Positions 13,157 through 25,987 of a stretch of DNA of 64,000 nt are shown one piece after another. The translations under genes and the position numbers were made by a program. How positions within the stretch are numbered: the stretch's first letter is position 1; the number at the start of each line of letters is the position of its first letter. The DNA is from Costus lasius (Eukaryota; Streptophyta; Magnoliopsida; Zingiberales; Costaceae): contig CM050447.1 in assembly GCA_027563935.2 (NCBI GenBank), positions 85,421,461-85,485,460 of the forward strand, written 5' to 3'. Below the pieces are notes generated by a model. That model was not told where the DNA came from and searched no databases. It worked only from the letters and a program-made list of their open reading frames with translations.

Positions 13157-15391
13157 GTCTATGATACATTCTAAGCACGACACACATGTCAATGACTTAT
13201 TGTACAAGGATGCATTGGTTGATCTGTATCATCATTCCTCATGATAAGAATTGCTTAGTGAAGTTTAGTGTTGTATTACGATTAACGATCAAGTATCCAA
13301 GATATCATGATTAAAATTTATTAATCTCATGTGCTAGATAAAAATGTGTATACGTATACAAGATTGTAAAGATACAAAAAATTCCAAAATGTTTTACTAT
13401 AAAATAAATGAAATTTGTATTGAAATTATAAGACATGATTGCTTCAACGCTAGTTTGAGGGAAATGTTGACATAGATGCCCAACTGGTAACCCACTACTA
13501 AATTTAGAATCTCATGCTTAGTTATTTTATTTTGATAATCTGCACTCATGTTTGAATCTTAACTTGCTAAGTCTAGGTCTAATCACATTCATCCTTTTGC
13601 ACTCACACGTAAATAGCCATTGATATCACTGCAAAATCAACAAGATTTTGCTTCGTAGATTTGTTTCTCATTTTTTTTATATAATTGAACCATCCATGGT
13701 TCTTGGGAGCTATCTTGTATAACATCACTCCAATTTTTCCAGTTCAATTTAACTTGTAGATCTCACAGTAGGCTACCAAACGTTCTACTGCACTTTTGAA
13801 ATTTAGTATTCTGAACTACAATAGCGAGTAATTAGCTCTCAATTTAGTATTCTAATAGTTAATCAACAAATTTGTAAGTCGCGCAATTCATTTTCACTAG
13901 GACTTTAGCAAAAATGGTTTTATGATTCTGACATCTATAACCAATTCATCTTGATATCATAGTTCAAGAATCAATCACATTGCATTATGATTTCCTGATT
14001 TTAAAGTTTCATTTTCAACAGTTACCAACAAGGTTCTCAGCAAACTGACTCTGATTCTAGATTTAACGCCTTCACTAATCTTGCTTGCTTAGTCTGCTGA
14101 AGTCGAGCTTATTTTAGCCAGAAGCTTAGATCAGTTTCTGGATTAAATTGGCTGCTACAGTTCTAGTTTACCAATATAGTAGTATTTTGGATCTAGTAAA
14201 GAGCAACCAAGTACGCTAGACTATTTACTTTAGCATCCTTTATTTCCAGTTAATTCAAACTTAGAAATTATGCATAAAGCAATAACTATATGAACTAGAA
14301 TATAATCAAACTGCTGCTCAAATTCCAAGTATCCTAGGAGCTGTCCGAAAATCAACTCTGAGAACTAGGATATCCTGAGGATTTTGAGAAGATCATTCAA
14401 AACCCACAACCTAGGGACATCAACATAGAAACACCACCAGGATCTAATACTAGGAACCTGAGTGAGAAGATGCCTACATCTGACCTCAACCCACTCCTAA
14501 AAGAGAAGGTAAAGGTTTCCACACAGAAATCAAACTAAATCCCTTTAGCTTTGATGTCATCTTAATGGAAGAGGCACGTGCATCTATAGAAAAATTAATT
14601 TTGATTAAAAAAATAGTCCAACACCATAGAAATAATTAAATAACTTAATTAGCACTAACAAATATAAAAAAAATATGTACATTCTATTTAACAAAGTTAA
14701 ACAATCAATTTATGTGAATATCAACATGCAAGGAGTCAATTTATGTGAATACCAACATACATACAAGGGACCGCTATATGGATGAAATTTTTTTTTACAA
14801 TGTTATTTAGAAACAACTACTAGAAACGACATGAGTGTGGAGGAAGTGCACTAAAATGAAGCTCTTAGCAATTTTTTAAGAATAAGGCATACCTATATTT
14901 ATCTTATTAACTAAGGATGACCACAATAAGATTCTTAGGAGTTATACTAAGCAACAAAATAAACTTAGGCCACTAGGAAAATCTCAAAGTGGAACATTTT
15001 CAACTGTGCATATACGTTAGTGCTTGGTTAAACAAAATTATCATGCTTCCTTAGTTGATATCTCATGAGCCCTAGGAAGAGAACATGTTATGGGTGAACA
15101 AATGACTAAGAAAATAAAATCAAGCATATATACAAAGGAAAAGCCTCATATACGTGCTTATAAATACTAACAAACCCTAGATGAGTAGTTATTTCACTTA
15201 TTAGCTAAAGCTTTTCCAGATAATTCTCATGAGATTTTGCATAATCAAACATTCTTTTCACAAATATTTTAATCCCCACATTTAAAACAAGCCAAGGCGG
15301 GCATAAATGAACTATGACAACATAATTGAGCCCTGCCCAATACAAAGATCATCCATATCATGGGTAAAATACTCTACAGTCCTATGACCGT
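13157..15391. other. Intergenic DNA downstream of the carboxypeptidase gene
   Basis: AT-rich, without a supported gene. One stretch at 14362-14535 reads like protein (58 codons, no start) but has no family I recognise. Confidence 0.6.
14362..14535 (+). other. Unidentified coding-like fragment
   Basis: Open for 58 codons between stops, reading GYPEDFEKIIQNPQPRDI and then a Pro/Ser/Lys-rich part. A shifted frame continues with NPFSFDVILMEEARASIEKL from about 14539. The composition is protein-like and more GC-rich than its surroundings. There is no start codon or recognised motif. It could be a relic exon or a transposon fragment. Confidence 0.3.
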
Positions 15392-15396
15392 AAAAT

Positions 15397-15811
15397 TGTC
15401 ATGTCCAAAACTTTGGATTTTTCACCCAATAATAATATTATGAGTTCAGAAGTATTATGTTAGATTTTTCTAGAATTTTTATGAAAGTTTTAGGTTCTTT
15501 CTCAGTTTCATAAAAGGTTAAATTAAATAAATATATTTAAAATTTTCCATTTATTTAGTTATGAAAGGTTAATATTTGTCCTTAGATGGCTCTGAGTTTA
15601 AGAGCAATTGCGTGATTAAGTCTCAGATTAGGTGAAATATGATTTAGTTTAGCTAAATCTAGACTATTTTGCACAATTTTAGCCTATTCAAGAGGCTTTG
15701 AATCAGTTCAATCAAATAGAGACCGGTTCAGAAAATTTTAAACTAGATCTATCCCATGTTAGCTTTATTCTACTTGTTAGACATTGATTTGATTGTTTTT
15801 ATATGTAAATC
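15397..15811 (+). mobile_element. LTR F, left part (interrupted by element A)
   Basis: Starts TGTCATGTCCAAAACTTTGG, like many plant chromovirus LTRs. It is cut at 15811 by element A and resumes at 46265. AAAAT stands directly before it (15392-15396) and again directly after the LTR end (47575-47579), consistent with a 5-bp target duplication. Confidence 0.65.
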
Positions 15812-18046
15812 TGTTGGTGTATATGCCCTGAAGACCAATGTATGGACATGGTCAGGCATTGTTTGAATGTACTTTGATAGAACTATTACTATTTATATAG
15901 GCATGGTCGTTATTATGCAGACTTCTCTACCTGCGTTGATGTATTGAGTTGCATAAATAATGTCCCAGGAGTTTGGATTAGATCCGTTCTCATAAGCTAT
16001 CCCCAGACAAGGTACCTTAGCGGATATGGGACAGCTTTGGTACATGTGAGACTGGTGTATGGGCTAGTTAGGTGCGGGGCACAGTAACGCAGACATACAG
16101 GTGCATTGGATGCACTGGAGTGATCCACCGTGAGGATTGACTTGTCTAGTCAACAAGTCAATCTCACATGCAAGAGGTTTGCATTGATCCTTAGACTTGA
16201 GGTATTCATGTTTAGATTTGATGATGGGTATGCTTTAATACAGTCTTACGTCTCCCCATAATTAGGAGACCAAAACGACTGTCATTGGGCATGTCATAAG
16301 TCACGTAGAGACATGGATGACCAATAGTAGGATTTGCCCCTTCCTTCAGAGGAAGCATGATATCCACCTCGGGGCGCCCCACCTTATTGGTGCATGACAG
16401 GAAAGTGTGGCCACAGTTGTTGAGTCATGACCAATGCATTGGATAATAAACTTGAGACTAATCCAATGGCAGGATATCAGCTTAGGCAAAGGGATCTGTA
16501 ATGCAATGGGAATCCTCGTTGCTTGTTAGGAGTTGTTGCCATAATGACTTGAGTCCTATGACATGGGTAGTAGTGATGTGTTGCTAGATACCCCTCACTA
16601 TTTATGATGTTTACATCATTCCCATCGTCATATGGATCCTACGGGGTCACACGCAATAGACTCTTGACGTTGCTTTAATCATAAGACTTAGGATCAAGTT
16701 ATTGGATAACTTGGATCCATTTGGAAGATTTCATCAGCGCCAATGGGCCTGATGAGTTGGAAGAAAGTTATTGGAGCCAAACTTCATTTTTGGCAGGTTG
16801 ACCCGAAATTGACCTAGATTGGTCACATTTGGATTAGGGTTGCATTGGATTAGATCCAATTGCTTAATCAACCCATGCCATGAAGTTTGGGCTAGCTCAT
16901 TATCCAATGAGGCCCAATAATTAGTTGTCATGAAGAGGAATTGGCTTAAAAGGGTATAATGGGGAGAAATCTCACCCCATTGGTGCCTAGGGGCATAATG
17001 GGGTGAGGGAGGCGCCTTTGCTTCATTATGGAAGTAAAGGGCGCCTAGCCCTTCTTCCTTGGATGGAATACTTGCCTCTAAGGCAAGTCTTGGGGCTGAT
17101 ATGGCTTGAGGACTCTTTTGGAAAGAGCTTGGGCGCATATGAGAAGTAGGAAGATGTTTATGGTAAAGTCTTGGAGACTTTCCTTATGAACCCTACATGC
17201 ACCCAAACCCTTACCCTAGCCGAATTCTTCATGTTGCGCCTAGCCACTTAGCCTTTGATGGTAAGAATGCATTTGAGGCATGTCTTGGGCTGATATAGTG
17301 CTTGGACTTTTATGGATAGGTTGAATGAAGTTTATGGAAAAAGTCTTGGAGACTTTCCTTACTTCAATACACCTCATCCTAGCCATACACTTGGCATGAT
17401 CCTAGCCCTTGCCCAAACCGCCTCTTGTCCTATTTATAGGACCCCTTACCACCCCTTCCAATGTTCGACTTCTAGGAGGCGTGAACATACATAGAGAGGC
17501 GTGAGCAAGGGCAAAGGGTGATAACAACAAAGCCTTGGCGCAACCTTCTTCCAAGTGGCCGAAAGACATCCTTTCTTCTTCTCCTCTTCTTGGCGCAAAG
17601 AGAAATTGGGCTTGGTGGCTTCTCCTTCTATTGTCGCAAGCCCTCTCCCTCTCATTGTCATTAGCGCATCTTGCTTGAAGGTGGCGCAAGGAAAGAAGAA
17701 GAGGGAAGTTCTTGGCGACATCTTCCCTATTCCCTCCTTGTCGCAACTTCTCTTGAAGGTGGCGCAAGTGGAGTGAAGGCTTGATTCTCTTCCCGAGGCT
17801 AGCACCGAGCGTGGAAGGGAGCAACGATCAAGGAGTCGACGCGTGGATACTTGTAGAGGGCGAACACTTGGGCGCCTTCAATATGGCTTCGACATCTAGA
17901 TAAGCAAAAGAGGTACATCTCTAACACATCCTTGTGTCTTCTCTCTCGCATGGATCCTTGGGACCGGAATGTGTTTCGGGTGTAATGCTTCTTCCGCTCC
18001 GTCCTGGGACTGCAAAATTTTAAATTACACCCGGCATTCCCTAACA
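15812..18046 (+). repeat. 5' LTR of element A
   Basis: TGTTGGTGTATATGCC to CCCTAACA, 2235 bp. It contains GTGATGTGTTGCTAGATACC (from 16573) followed by the hairpin ATGATGTTTACATCAT (16604-16619) and a TATA box at 17431. I count about 35-40 differences from the 3' LTR by eye. Open frames on both strands inside it recur in the other LTR but show no protein family. Confidence 0.95.
17431..17440 (+). promoter_or_regulatory. TATA box in the 5' LTR of element A
   Basis: TATTTATAGG in the context TCCTATTTATAGGACCCC. It is identical at 45644-45653 in the other LTR. This is a good plant TATA consensus at a plausible distance from the LTR end. Confidence 0.6.
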
Positions 18047-18047
18047 G

Positions 18048-18059
18048 TGGTATCAGAGC
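18048..18059 (+). other. Primer-binding site of element A (initiator tRNA-Met)
   Basis: TGGTATCAGAGC, the exact complement of the 3' end of plant initiator tRNA-Met, one base after the LTR end. Confidence 0.95.
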
Positions 18060-19571
18060 TATTTGCGAGAAACACAAGGTGTACGTTTGCTTGTGTGAAA
18101 AATTTTTGAAAAATTTTTCTTCTATCCATGCGCGTTTCACTTAGAAAGCGTTTTTTCATCCAATCTTCTCTTCTCAACTTTATGGCCGAAAACTTGAATC
18201 TTGTTTATGCTTGATTTAAGACCAAAGGCGCACGTAGGTTTTGTCATGTAGGACGGGCATTGTGTCTTCGGACTGGCCGGGTCTCTTGATCTGACAAAAC
18301 TGCCAGCCGATAGGGTCTATGAAATCATCATGGAACTTGATCTAAATTTTGGCATGAAATTGGTTAAGAGAGTGCTTTGGATGATGTTGGCGCACAAGGT
18401 GCTAAAATTTGACTTTTCCGGATTTTCAAATTTTACATGCGCCACTTGATTGGGTTGATATGGTCATAGCAAGTGCCCTCCTGTGTTGTGATGTGGAAGC
18501 ATGTTTACACTTGTGATGAATGCTTGTAAAATCCCTTTCCACCTGCGTGTGGTTCTCTCCCTATCTTGTTGTAAAGAATTTTTCATCTTGTTTAGAATAG
18601 ATGTAGAATTATATGATAGGTTAAGGCTTCATCAAAGACAACAAGGAGCCTTCTTCAATCGGAGTTAGAAGTGGCGCCAGCTTTGGAAGCATGGTGATGG
18701 ACTTGCGGCTGAAGGAAGGACACTTGCTTTCGGCTTCTGGCATGGGCTGATTCGCTTCAGGGACTCGCAACCCTTGGATACACAATAACATGTCACATGG
18801 CTCGTGACAAGTTATGTGTATGAAAAGGGCTATGACCATATCGACCAAAAATAGCATGCCTGTGATGGTTTATTATTTTGTCCATAGCATGCCTGTGATG
18901 TTTTTCCTTTGCTGCCATAACCATAGGAAAATTGCATGCTAGAAAAGAATAAAACAAACATGCAAAAACTCTCAATACAATATCAAGTCGATAGCCTTCT
19001 AATGCGTAGCCCTTATCAAACTATCGATCGGTGGTGTTGTGAACTGTTTCCCACCCTCGTGGGACACACCCACTTATCTTTAGGAGGTGTGTGGTGACAA
19101 TGATTTCCCCAGTCCAGTTTTAACCTGGGCGTGCCTTCGCAAGGAAATTTGTTGGCCCTGGGCATAACGGTTAGGACCAGACTTGACTAGTTTTTCATAT
19201 GTCATTGACATGATGAATTACTAGAGGCAGCTATTGAGAGGATAGGGTTTTGTGTTGTATCCAGCCCTCGCTGGACACAAGGCGCCTAGTCTGTCTCAAC
19301 TAAGAGGAATTGTGCATGGCACAATTGGCTGGCATGTCTACCTAAGGAAGCATGAGACTCTCTGTGCATCTCAACTCACCCTTGTGAGTCGCGGAGACCT
19401 TATGTGAAATTAGGATCCTACTCACTTATTTCCATGTTGAGTTAGAGAGTTCTCAACTTGTTTTGGAAGTAGTGGGAGCATAGCATTTAATTTAAAGTCC
19501 TTATTAAATGCTTTATCATTGTACTTACTTTACTTATTTGCTTATTGTAGAAGGCATCTCCTGATCTAAGA
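18060..19571 (+). mobile_element. Untranslated leader of element A
   Basis: Lies between primer site and gag relic. No supported coding frame. Several short phrases mirror LTR and leader text of related elements (for example GTGTGGTGACAATGATTTCCC), but I see no defined motif. Confidence 0.6.
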
Positions 19572-20396
19572 TTGAAACTTTATAAACATAAACTGGATGG
19601 GACGAATTGGACAAAATGGTTCAAGATTTTGTCCAAGATACTGAAACAAGAAAATAAGGTGCATCTTCTTGAAAGACCTCCATCCCAGCCCAGTGTGTAT
19701 TTCACTAATGACTGGGAGTGGAATGTCTATCTTGAACATTGTGAAGATAACGAATAGTACACTGCTCTTGTCTTAGAGTGCATGACCCCAGAGGTCAAGG
19801 TTGAATGTGATGAGATGGGGATCTATGATCTAATCATACATCTCAAAGGTCTCTTCACACCATGCTCTATAGACAATGATCAGGAGAGTTCTGTTGGATC
19901 TTCAGAATGTGTGCCTGAATCTGAGAAAGACCATGGTTCTGTATCTTCGAAGCTAATACTTCGGAAGTCTGGGAATGCATGGGTATTTCGAAGAGGATTG
20001 ATGGCCAAGAAGAGCATGGCAAAGAGGAAGGGATGTAATCCATCCGCTTCAGGTATTGTGTTACCGAGGTCTTTTGTCTACTTCTTATTCATAGGTACTG
20101 GGTACCGTATGAGAGGCTCATATATGTTTTACATGTGCAGGAGCTCAAAAGAAGTAGGACGAAGAGGCTTGATGGGATCGACTCTCGGGTCAGGCACGGA
20201 GCATTGGATGCTGCTGTTGATATCATCTCACTGCCTTGAAGACTATATGTAGAACTTTGCTATTATGTATCAGCTTATGTATTAGAACATCATTCCTTTT
20301 GGAAAGGACTTCAGTTTGAAATAATAAATAATATTTTTCTTCAATCTGAGATGTTCTATTGAAGTGATACAACTGACAATAGCTTGTGGTTCTATA
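19572..20396 (+). pseudogene. Decayed gag-protease of element A
   Basis: Gag relic: 61 codons including KLDGTNWTKWFKILSKILKQ, then TAG at 19755-19757, then the same frame continues (ALVLECMTPEVKVE, YDLIIHLKGLF). From about 20143 a shifted frame reads QELKRSR...RLDGIDSRVRHGA, which aligns with the protease part of element D (QELKRRRQVGQHEVDLRVGNGA), followed by a stop and a fragment like the KGFAFE region. The zinc knuckle and the protease Asp motif are not recognisable. The sequence stops at 20396, where solo LTR C and element B were inserted. Confidence 0.75.
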
Positions 20397-20400
20397 TGTT

Positions 20401-22094
20401 TGAAAGTCCCCTTCAAGAGGGGGGGGGCGAAACCCTAAAGTGGCGCATGTAAAACTTTCATAGCAGCGGAATTAGGGTTTCATAAGGATCGCATGTGATA
20501 TATTCATATGATCAACTTTAAAACCTTTGTAAAGATCGAAAGATTCATACCAATGCCATTTGATGGATGGCGTCTTGGAACCAGAGATCGAAAGGGCTCT
20601 CCTCCAAAGGTGCCGCACACAAGAAGAGAGATGGCTTCTCCTTGATGTTCTTTGTGCTAGCAAAGACCTTCAAGTCTCCTTGATCGCTTGAAGGGAATTG
20701 AGAGATGAACTCTTGCTTGGCTGAATTTTCTCCAAGGCGTTAACCTCCTCTTTGCACGAGAGTGTCATCGAAAGGAGAAGAGAACGAGAGCAAGAGACGT
20801 TCCACACAAACGTGGGGCATTACTTTCAAATTGGAAAACTGAATTTCCAAATATAGAAAGCCCTCAATGCTCATGCGTTCATACGTTCACCCAAGTGAAC
20901 CGAACGCTCATCTCTTTCATTTGAACCAAGCGCTCACACATGAGCCGGTTCAATGACATTTGGTTCAATGACCAATTAAGCCAAGCCTTTGATCTAGATC
21001 TCATTAAACCCAAAGGTTCAAGATCTAACCGTTGATCTCTCGATGCTCTTGATCTCACCAATCCGGCATCACTTCTCTCGATCGAAGCTTACCGATCTCA
21101 AGCCCTAATCAATCAAACATGATCAGACCAGATCTCACTTACAATCAGAGTTTAAATCCCTTTAAAATGAACCGAAACAATTCAGTCCACACGATCTGAC
21201 ATGAGTAAGCCATATCATCAAATTGTGCGACCCTAAGGGTTTCCTTTAAATGTCGGTAACGATAACTTACGTTATCACGATCAGTGAGGGGTATCTAGCA
21301 ACACATCACTGTCTCCCGATATAAAGGAAAGAGTCTTCCAAGACTACACCCAAACCACAGCACAAGTGTGAATCCACTTCACTAGGCATACATGTTTCCT
21401 TTGCCATTGGATGTTCTTATTGGACAAGCGTGTCAAGCTTGTGACTCCAATATGATGAGAATGATTAGATCAGATGAACACAGTCATCTGGGTATGGCCA
21501 TACACTTTCTCAATCATCTCATCCAGGGGGGCCCCTTTAGAACATCACACTCCAAACTAGGAGACGGCAATCCTTTATCTATCACTAGTGCCCTAACATG
21601 ACTCATGCTCATTATCCAAGATAGTCTATAACCATTATGTTTCAAATGATATTGAACTACCTCAAAACAATGCCAATCATCATTTAGAAACACAAGTGAT
21701 CTCAAGTCAGAGGAAATATGCCACTTGTTGCATACAAGGATTATTCACATTGTGACAAGCAATTGAATATCCTAGTAGGGTCTGTCCAGTACATCCAATG
21801 TACCCATGAGTCTACATCTTATTCCATGCTCGAAGCATCCTATAAGATTAGAACACATATTAGTCTCAATCATATCAAGGCTGTCTCATGTTCACCAAGA
21901 TATCTCGACTAAGGACAATACTGCATGTCAGCCAAGCTGAATAGCATTGAGACATTATTCAGAAGTATACATATTGCAGCAGATGATGTAACAAACTGAA
22001 TAACAACCATTGCCTTTATAAACATAAGAGTTTATACATGATACTGATATAATCCCAAGGCCTCAAACATTAGCCTTAAGGGCATACCCCAACA
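20401..22094 (-). repeat. 3' LTR of element B
   Basis: On the plus strand TGAAAGTCCCC to ATACCCCAACA; in element sense TGTTGGGGTATGCC to GGGGACTTTCA. Carries the shared LTR box and the hairpin GATAACTTACGTTATC (about 21259-21274). CTATATTTGG on the minus strand (20847-20856) is a possible TATA box, also present in LTR C. Confidence 0.95.
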
Positions 22095-22114
22095 ATCTCC
22101 CACTTGCACTTAAT
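22095..22114 (-). other. Polypurine tract of element B
   Basis: In element sense AAGTGCAAGTGGGAGAT directly before the 3' LTR. This is the plus-strand primer of reverse transcription, and the same tract serves A and D. Confidence 0.85.
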
Positions 22115-25100
22115 CTAATGGTTGAGAAATCTCAAACCCATATTATTATTACAGTGCTTCTCATGCTTCTGCTGCGCCAGAGGCTTTGTAAGCGGGTCAT
22201 CCAGATTGTCATCTGTATGAACCTTGCAGACTTTGATCTCGCCACGATCAATGATCTCCCGGATCAAGTGAATCCGTCTCTGTATGTGCTTGGACTTCTG
22301 GTGCGACCGTGGTTCCTTTGCTTGTGCTATTGCTCCAGTGTTATCACAGAAGATAACCAAAGGATCTGCACTCGAAGGAACAACACCAAGTTCCTGAACG
22401 AACTTACGAATCCACACTGCCTCCTTAGATGCTTCTGAGGCTGCAACATACTCGGCTTCTGTTGTGGAATCAGCAACTATAGATTGTTTGAAACTTTTCC
22501 ACACCACCGCACCTCCATTCAAGCTAAAAACATAGCCTGATTGCGATCGGAAATCATCCTGGTCAGATTGGAACGAAGCGTCAGTATATCCTTCAATACT
22601 GAGTTCTTCCTGACCACCATACACCAAGAACATATCTTTGGTCCTCCGCAGATATTTTAAAATGTTCTTGACGGCAATCCAGTGTGCCTGACCTGGATTA
22701 CTTTGGAATCGACTGGTCACGCTTAACCCGTAAGCGACGTCTGGGCGAGTACACAACATCGCATACATAATGGACCCAATAGCCGAAGCATAAGGCGTAT
22801 TGTCCATTTCATCTTTCTCAGTCTGTGTTTGTGGACACAGACTCTTTGAAAGATTCAGACCATGTCTGACTGGAAGATATCCTCTTTTAGAATTCTCTAA
22901 ATGGAATCTCTCCAGGACTTTATCGATGTAAGTACTCTGGCACAGCCCGAGAAGCCTCTTAGATCTATCCCTGTAGATCTTCACACCTAATACATAGGCT
23001 GCTTCTCCTAGATCTTTCATCTGGAAACATTTTCTTAACCATGCCTTAACCGCATGTAGTTCAGGAATATCGTTTCCAATGATTAAGATATCATCGACGT
23101 AGAGGACTAGGAAAGTAATCACGCTCCCACTAAACCTCTTATACACACACGGGTCATCTTCATTCTTGATGAAACCAAATTCACAGATTGATTCATCAAA
23201 ACGAATATTCCAGCTTCTAGATGCTTGCTTAAGTCCATAAATGGACTTCTTTAACTTGCATATTTTATGATGATCTGATGGATTAGTGAAACCTTCAGGT
23301 TGTGTCATATACACATCCTCATCCAGATTTCCATTAAGGAAAGTGGTCTTCACATCCATCTGCCAGATCTCATAATCATAATATGCTGCTATTGCGAGAA
23401 TGATCCGAATAGACTTGAACATGGCTACAGGAGAGAAAGTTTCATCATAATCTATCCCGTAGATTTGTTTGAAACCTTTCGCAACTAGCCTGCCTTTATA
23501 GGTAACCACGTTACCATCCATGTCAATCTTCTTCTTGAAGATCCATTTACAGCCTATAGGGATTACTCCCGGAGGCGGATCAACCAAATCCCAGACTTGG
23601 TTATCTGACATGGAGTCCATCTCGGCTCGCATAGCTTCAAGCCATCTCGCTGATTCCGGTCCACTGACCGCATCCGTATAAGTGAGGGGTTCATCATGAT
23701 CAATGATGTAGACTCCGTCATAGCGCTCAGGCTGTCGACGGATCCTTCCCGATCTTCGCGGTTCCCGTGATATCTGAGCCTCAGGTTGCTCAATAACCTG
23801 ATCTACTGGCTCAGGCTCATCCAACTGTGCTTGACTACTTTGTCCTTCCTCTGGATTCTCATCCAGCTTTATTTCTCTCCCACTGGCCTCTTGCAGAAGA
23901 AATTCCTTCTCAAGAAAAATAGCCGTCCGAGCAACAAATACCTTGTTCTCTTTGGGATCGTAGAAATAATAACCCTTAGTTTCCTTAGGGTAACCGACAA
24001 AGATACATTTGTCAGATCTGCTCTCCAGTTTCCCAGAGGCGAGCTTTTTGACATAAGCTTCGCAACCCCAGATCTTAATAAATGTCAAGCTCGGCTGTTT
24101 CCTATACCATAACTCATATGGAGTCTTTGAAACTGCCTTGGATGGCACTCGGTTTAGTACCTTTGCAGCTGTTTCCAGTGCAAATCCCCAAAAGGAGTAA
24201 GGTAGAGTAGCCTGACTCATCATTGAACGAACCATATCCAATAAGGTTCTGTTCCTCCTCTCAGACACACCATTCCATTGCGGTGTTCCTGGCGGAGTAA
24301 GCTGTGAGATAATCCCACACTCCTTCAGATAGTCAGTAAACTCTCGACTTAGGTATTCTCCACCTCGATCTGAGCGAAGTGCCTTGATATTTCGGCCTAG
24401 CTGATTTTGCACTTCATTTTTGAATTCTTTGAACTTGTCAAAAGATTCACTTTTATGTCTCATTAGATAGACATACCCGTATCTACTGAAATCATCAGTA
24501 AAGGTAATGAAGTATGAATAGCCACCTCTGGCATGTTTACTAAATGGCCCACACACATCACTGTGTATAAGGTCAAGTAAACCTGAAGCCCTTTGACCTT
24601 TCTTAGAAAAAGGAGACTTCGTCATTTTACCCATTAAACAAGCTTTGCATGTATCAATCTCCTCATAGGAGAATGATCCCAGCAGTCCATGGTCATGCAA
24701 CCGCTTAATGCGTTTCTTGTTAATATGGCCTAAACGACTATGCCATAGCAAGGTGCTGTCATCAGCATACTTGGCTTTCTTATTATCAATATTTTGTACA
24801 GAACATTCCATGTCCAACATGAATAACCCATTGTTAATTGATCCAGTAGCATAAACAATATTATCATAAGAAATAACACACTTTGAAGTATTGCATTCAA
24901 AAGAAAATCCTTTCCTGACAAGAGCAGGAATAGAGATAATATTTTTCGTAATGCTTGGTACAAAGTAACAATTGTCTAGTTCCAATACAAGTCCAGATGG
25001 TAATGAGATGTAATAAACTCCTACAGCAACAGCAGCAACCCGTGCCCCGTTTCCAACTCATAGGTCCACCTCATGCTGTCCCACCTGTCTTCTTCTCTTG

Positions 25101-25987
25101 AGTTCCTGTACATTTGAACAAATGTGAACTCCACATGCAGTGTCCAACACCCATGAAATAGAAGAAGAAAACATGACCTCAGTCACAAAAATACCTGAGC
25201 CAGAAGCAATGCTTCCCTTCTTGTCTCCTTGGAGCTCTTTACAGTCCTTTTTCCAATGACCCAGCTGGCCACAATGGAAACATCTGTATTCCTTCGACCG
25301 CTTAACCTTTTGTTTCAGAGCCTTGTTGTAGCTCTTGACAGGGGCTTTGCCCTTCTTCCCCTTCTTCTTGTTCCTAGAAGGAACCATCAAGATAGAGGTC
25401 GAAGGCTTTCCCTTTAGAGTCAGCTCTGTAGTCAAGAGCATATTCAGTAACTCTGCCGGCGTACAGTCGATCTTGTTCATATTAAAGTTAATGATGAACG
25501 GATCGAAAGAGGTTGGGAGAGACTGCAATATGATGTCTACAGCAAGCTCCTGATTGATGGTATGTCCCAGTTTCTCTAGAGCCTCCTTGTACCCAATCAT
25601 CTTGAGTACGTGAGCTCCCACTGGACTCCCTTCAGCCAGTTTGCTCTGAAAGAAAAGCTTAGTCAAATTGTAGCTTTCAGTCCTAGCCTGTGCAGCATAC
25701 AGCATCTTGAGGTTTGCTATAATCTGTATAGCAGACAGATACTCATGCTGACGTTGCAGCTCTGGCGTCATAGACGCAAGCATCAGGCAAGCGACATCAA
25801 TGCTATCATTGACATGCTTTTCATAGGCTTCCCGAACCGCCCTTGCGGCGTTCGCAGCGGGTTGAGGCGGTATAGCCGTCTCGAGGACATACAGTTTCCT
25901 CTCTGCCTTAAGAACAATCTTAAGGTGTCCGTACCAGTCTGAGAAGTTTGGCCCAGCAAACTTCTCCCTTTCCAGTAGGGATCGCAC
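22115..25987 (-). pseudogene. Gag-pol polyprotein of element B, two inactivating point changes
   Basis: Co-linear with the intact polyprotein of D and about 95% alike by eye: gag, zinc knuckle CFHCGQLGHWKKDC, protease (LDTACG), integrase, RT with YVDDIL, RNase H. There are two breaks. The ATG used by D reads ACG here, just upstream of 25987. At 25058-25060 a CGA Arg codon has become TGA, a CpG transition, so the 309-codon gag-protease part and the 956-codon remainder lie in the same frame separated by one stop. Substitutions such as NLDDPLTKP for NLADPLTKP are also present. No frameshift was noticed. The product would be truncated inside protease; movement of B would now need a helper. Confidence 0.9.

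Noticed and set aside
16734..17138. 134-codon minus frame, repeated at 44947-45351
   Set aside because: Also an LTR by-product; duplicated only because the LTR is.
17402..17824. Minus-strand frames of 119-140 codons, repeated at 45615-46057
   Set aside because: They lie wholly inside the LTRs of element A; the repetition only reflects the LTR pair, and no protein family motif is seen.
25058..25060. Frameshift between the two halves of B's polyprotein
   Set aside because: Both halves are in the same frame; the break is a single TGA.
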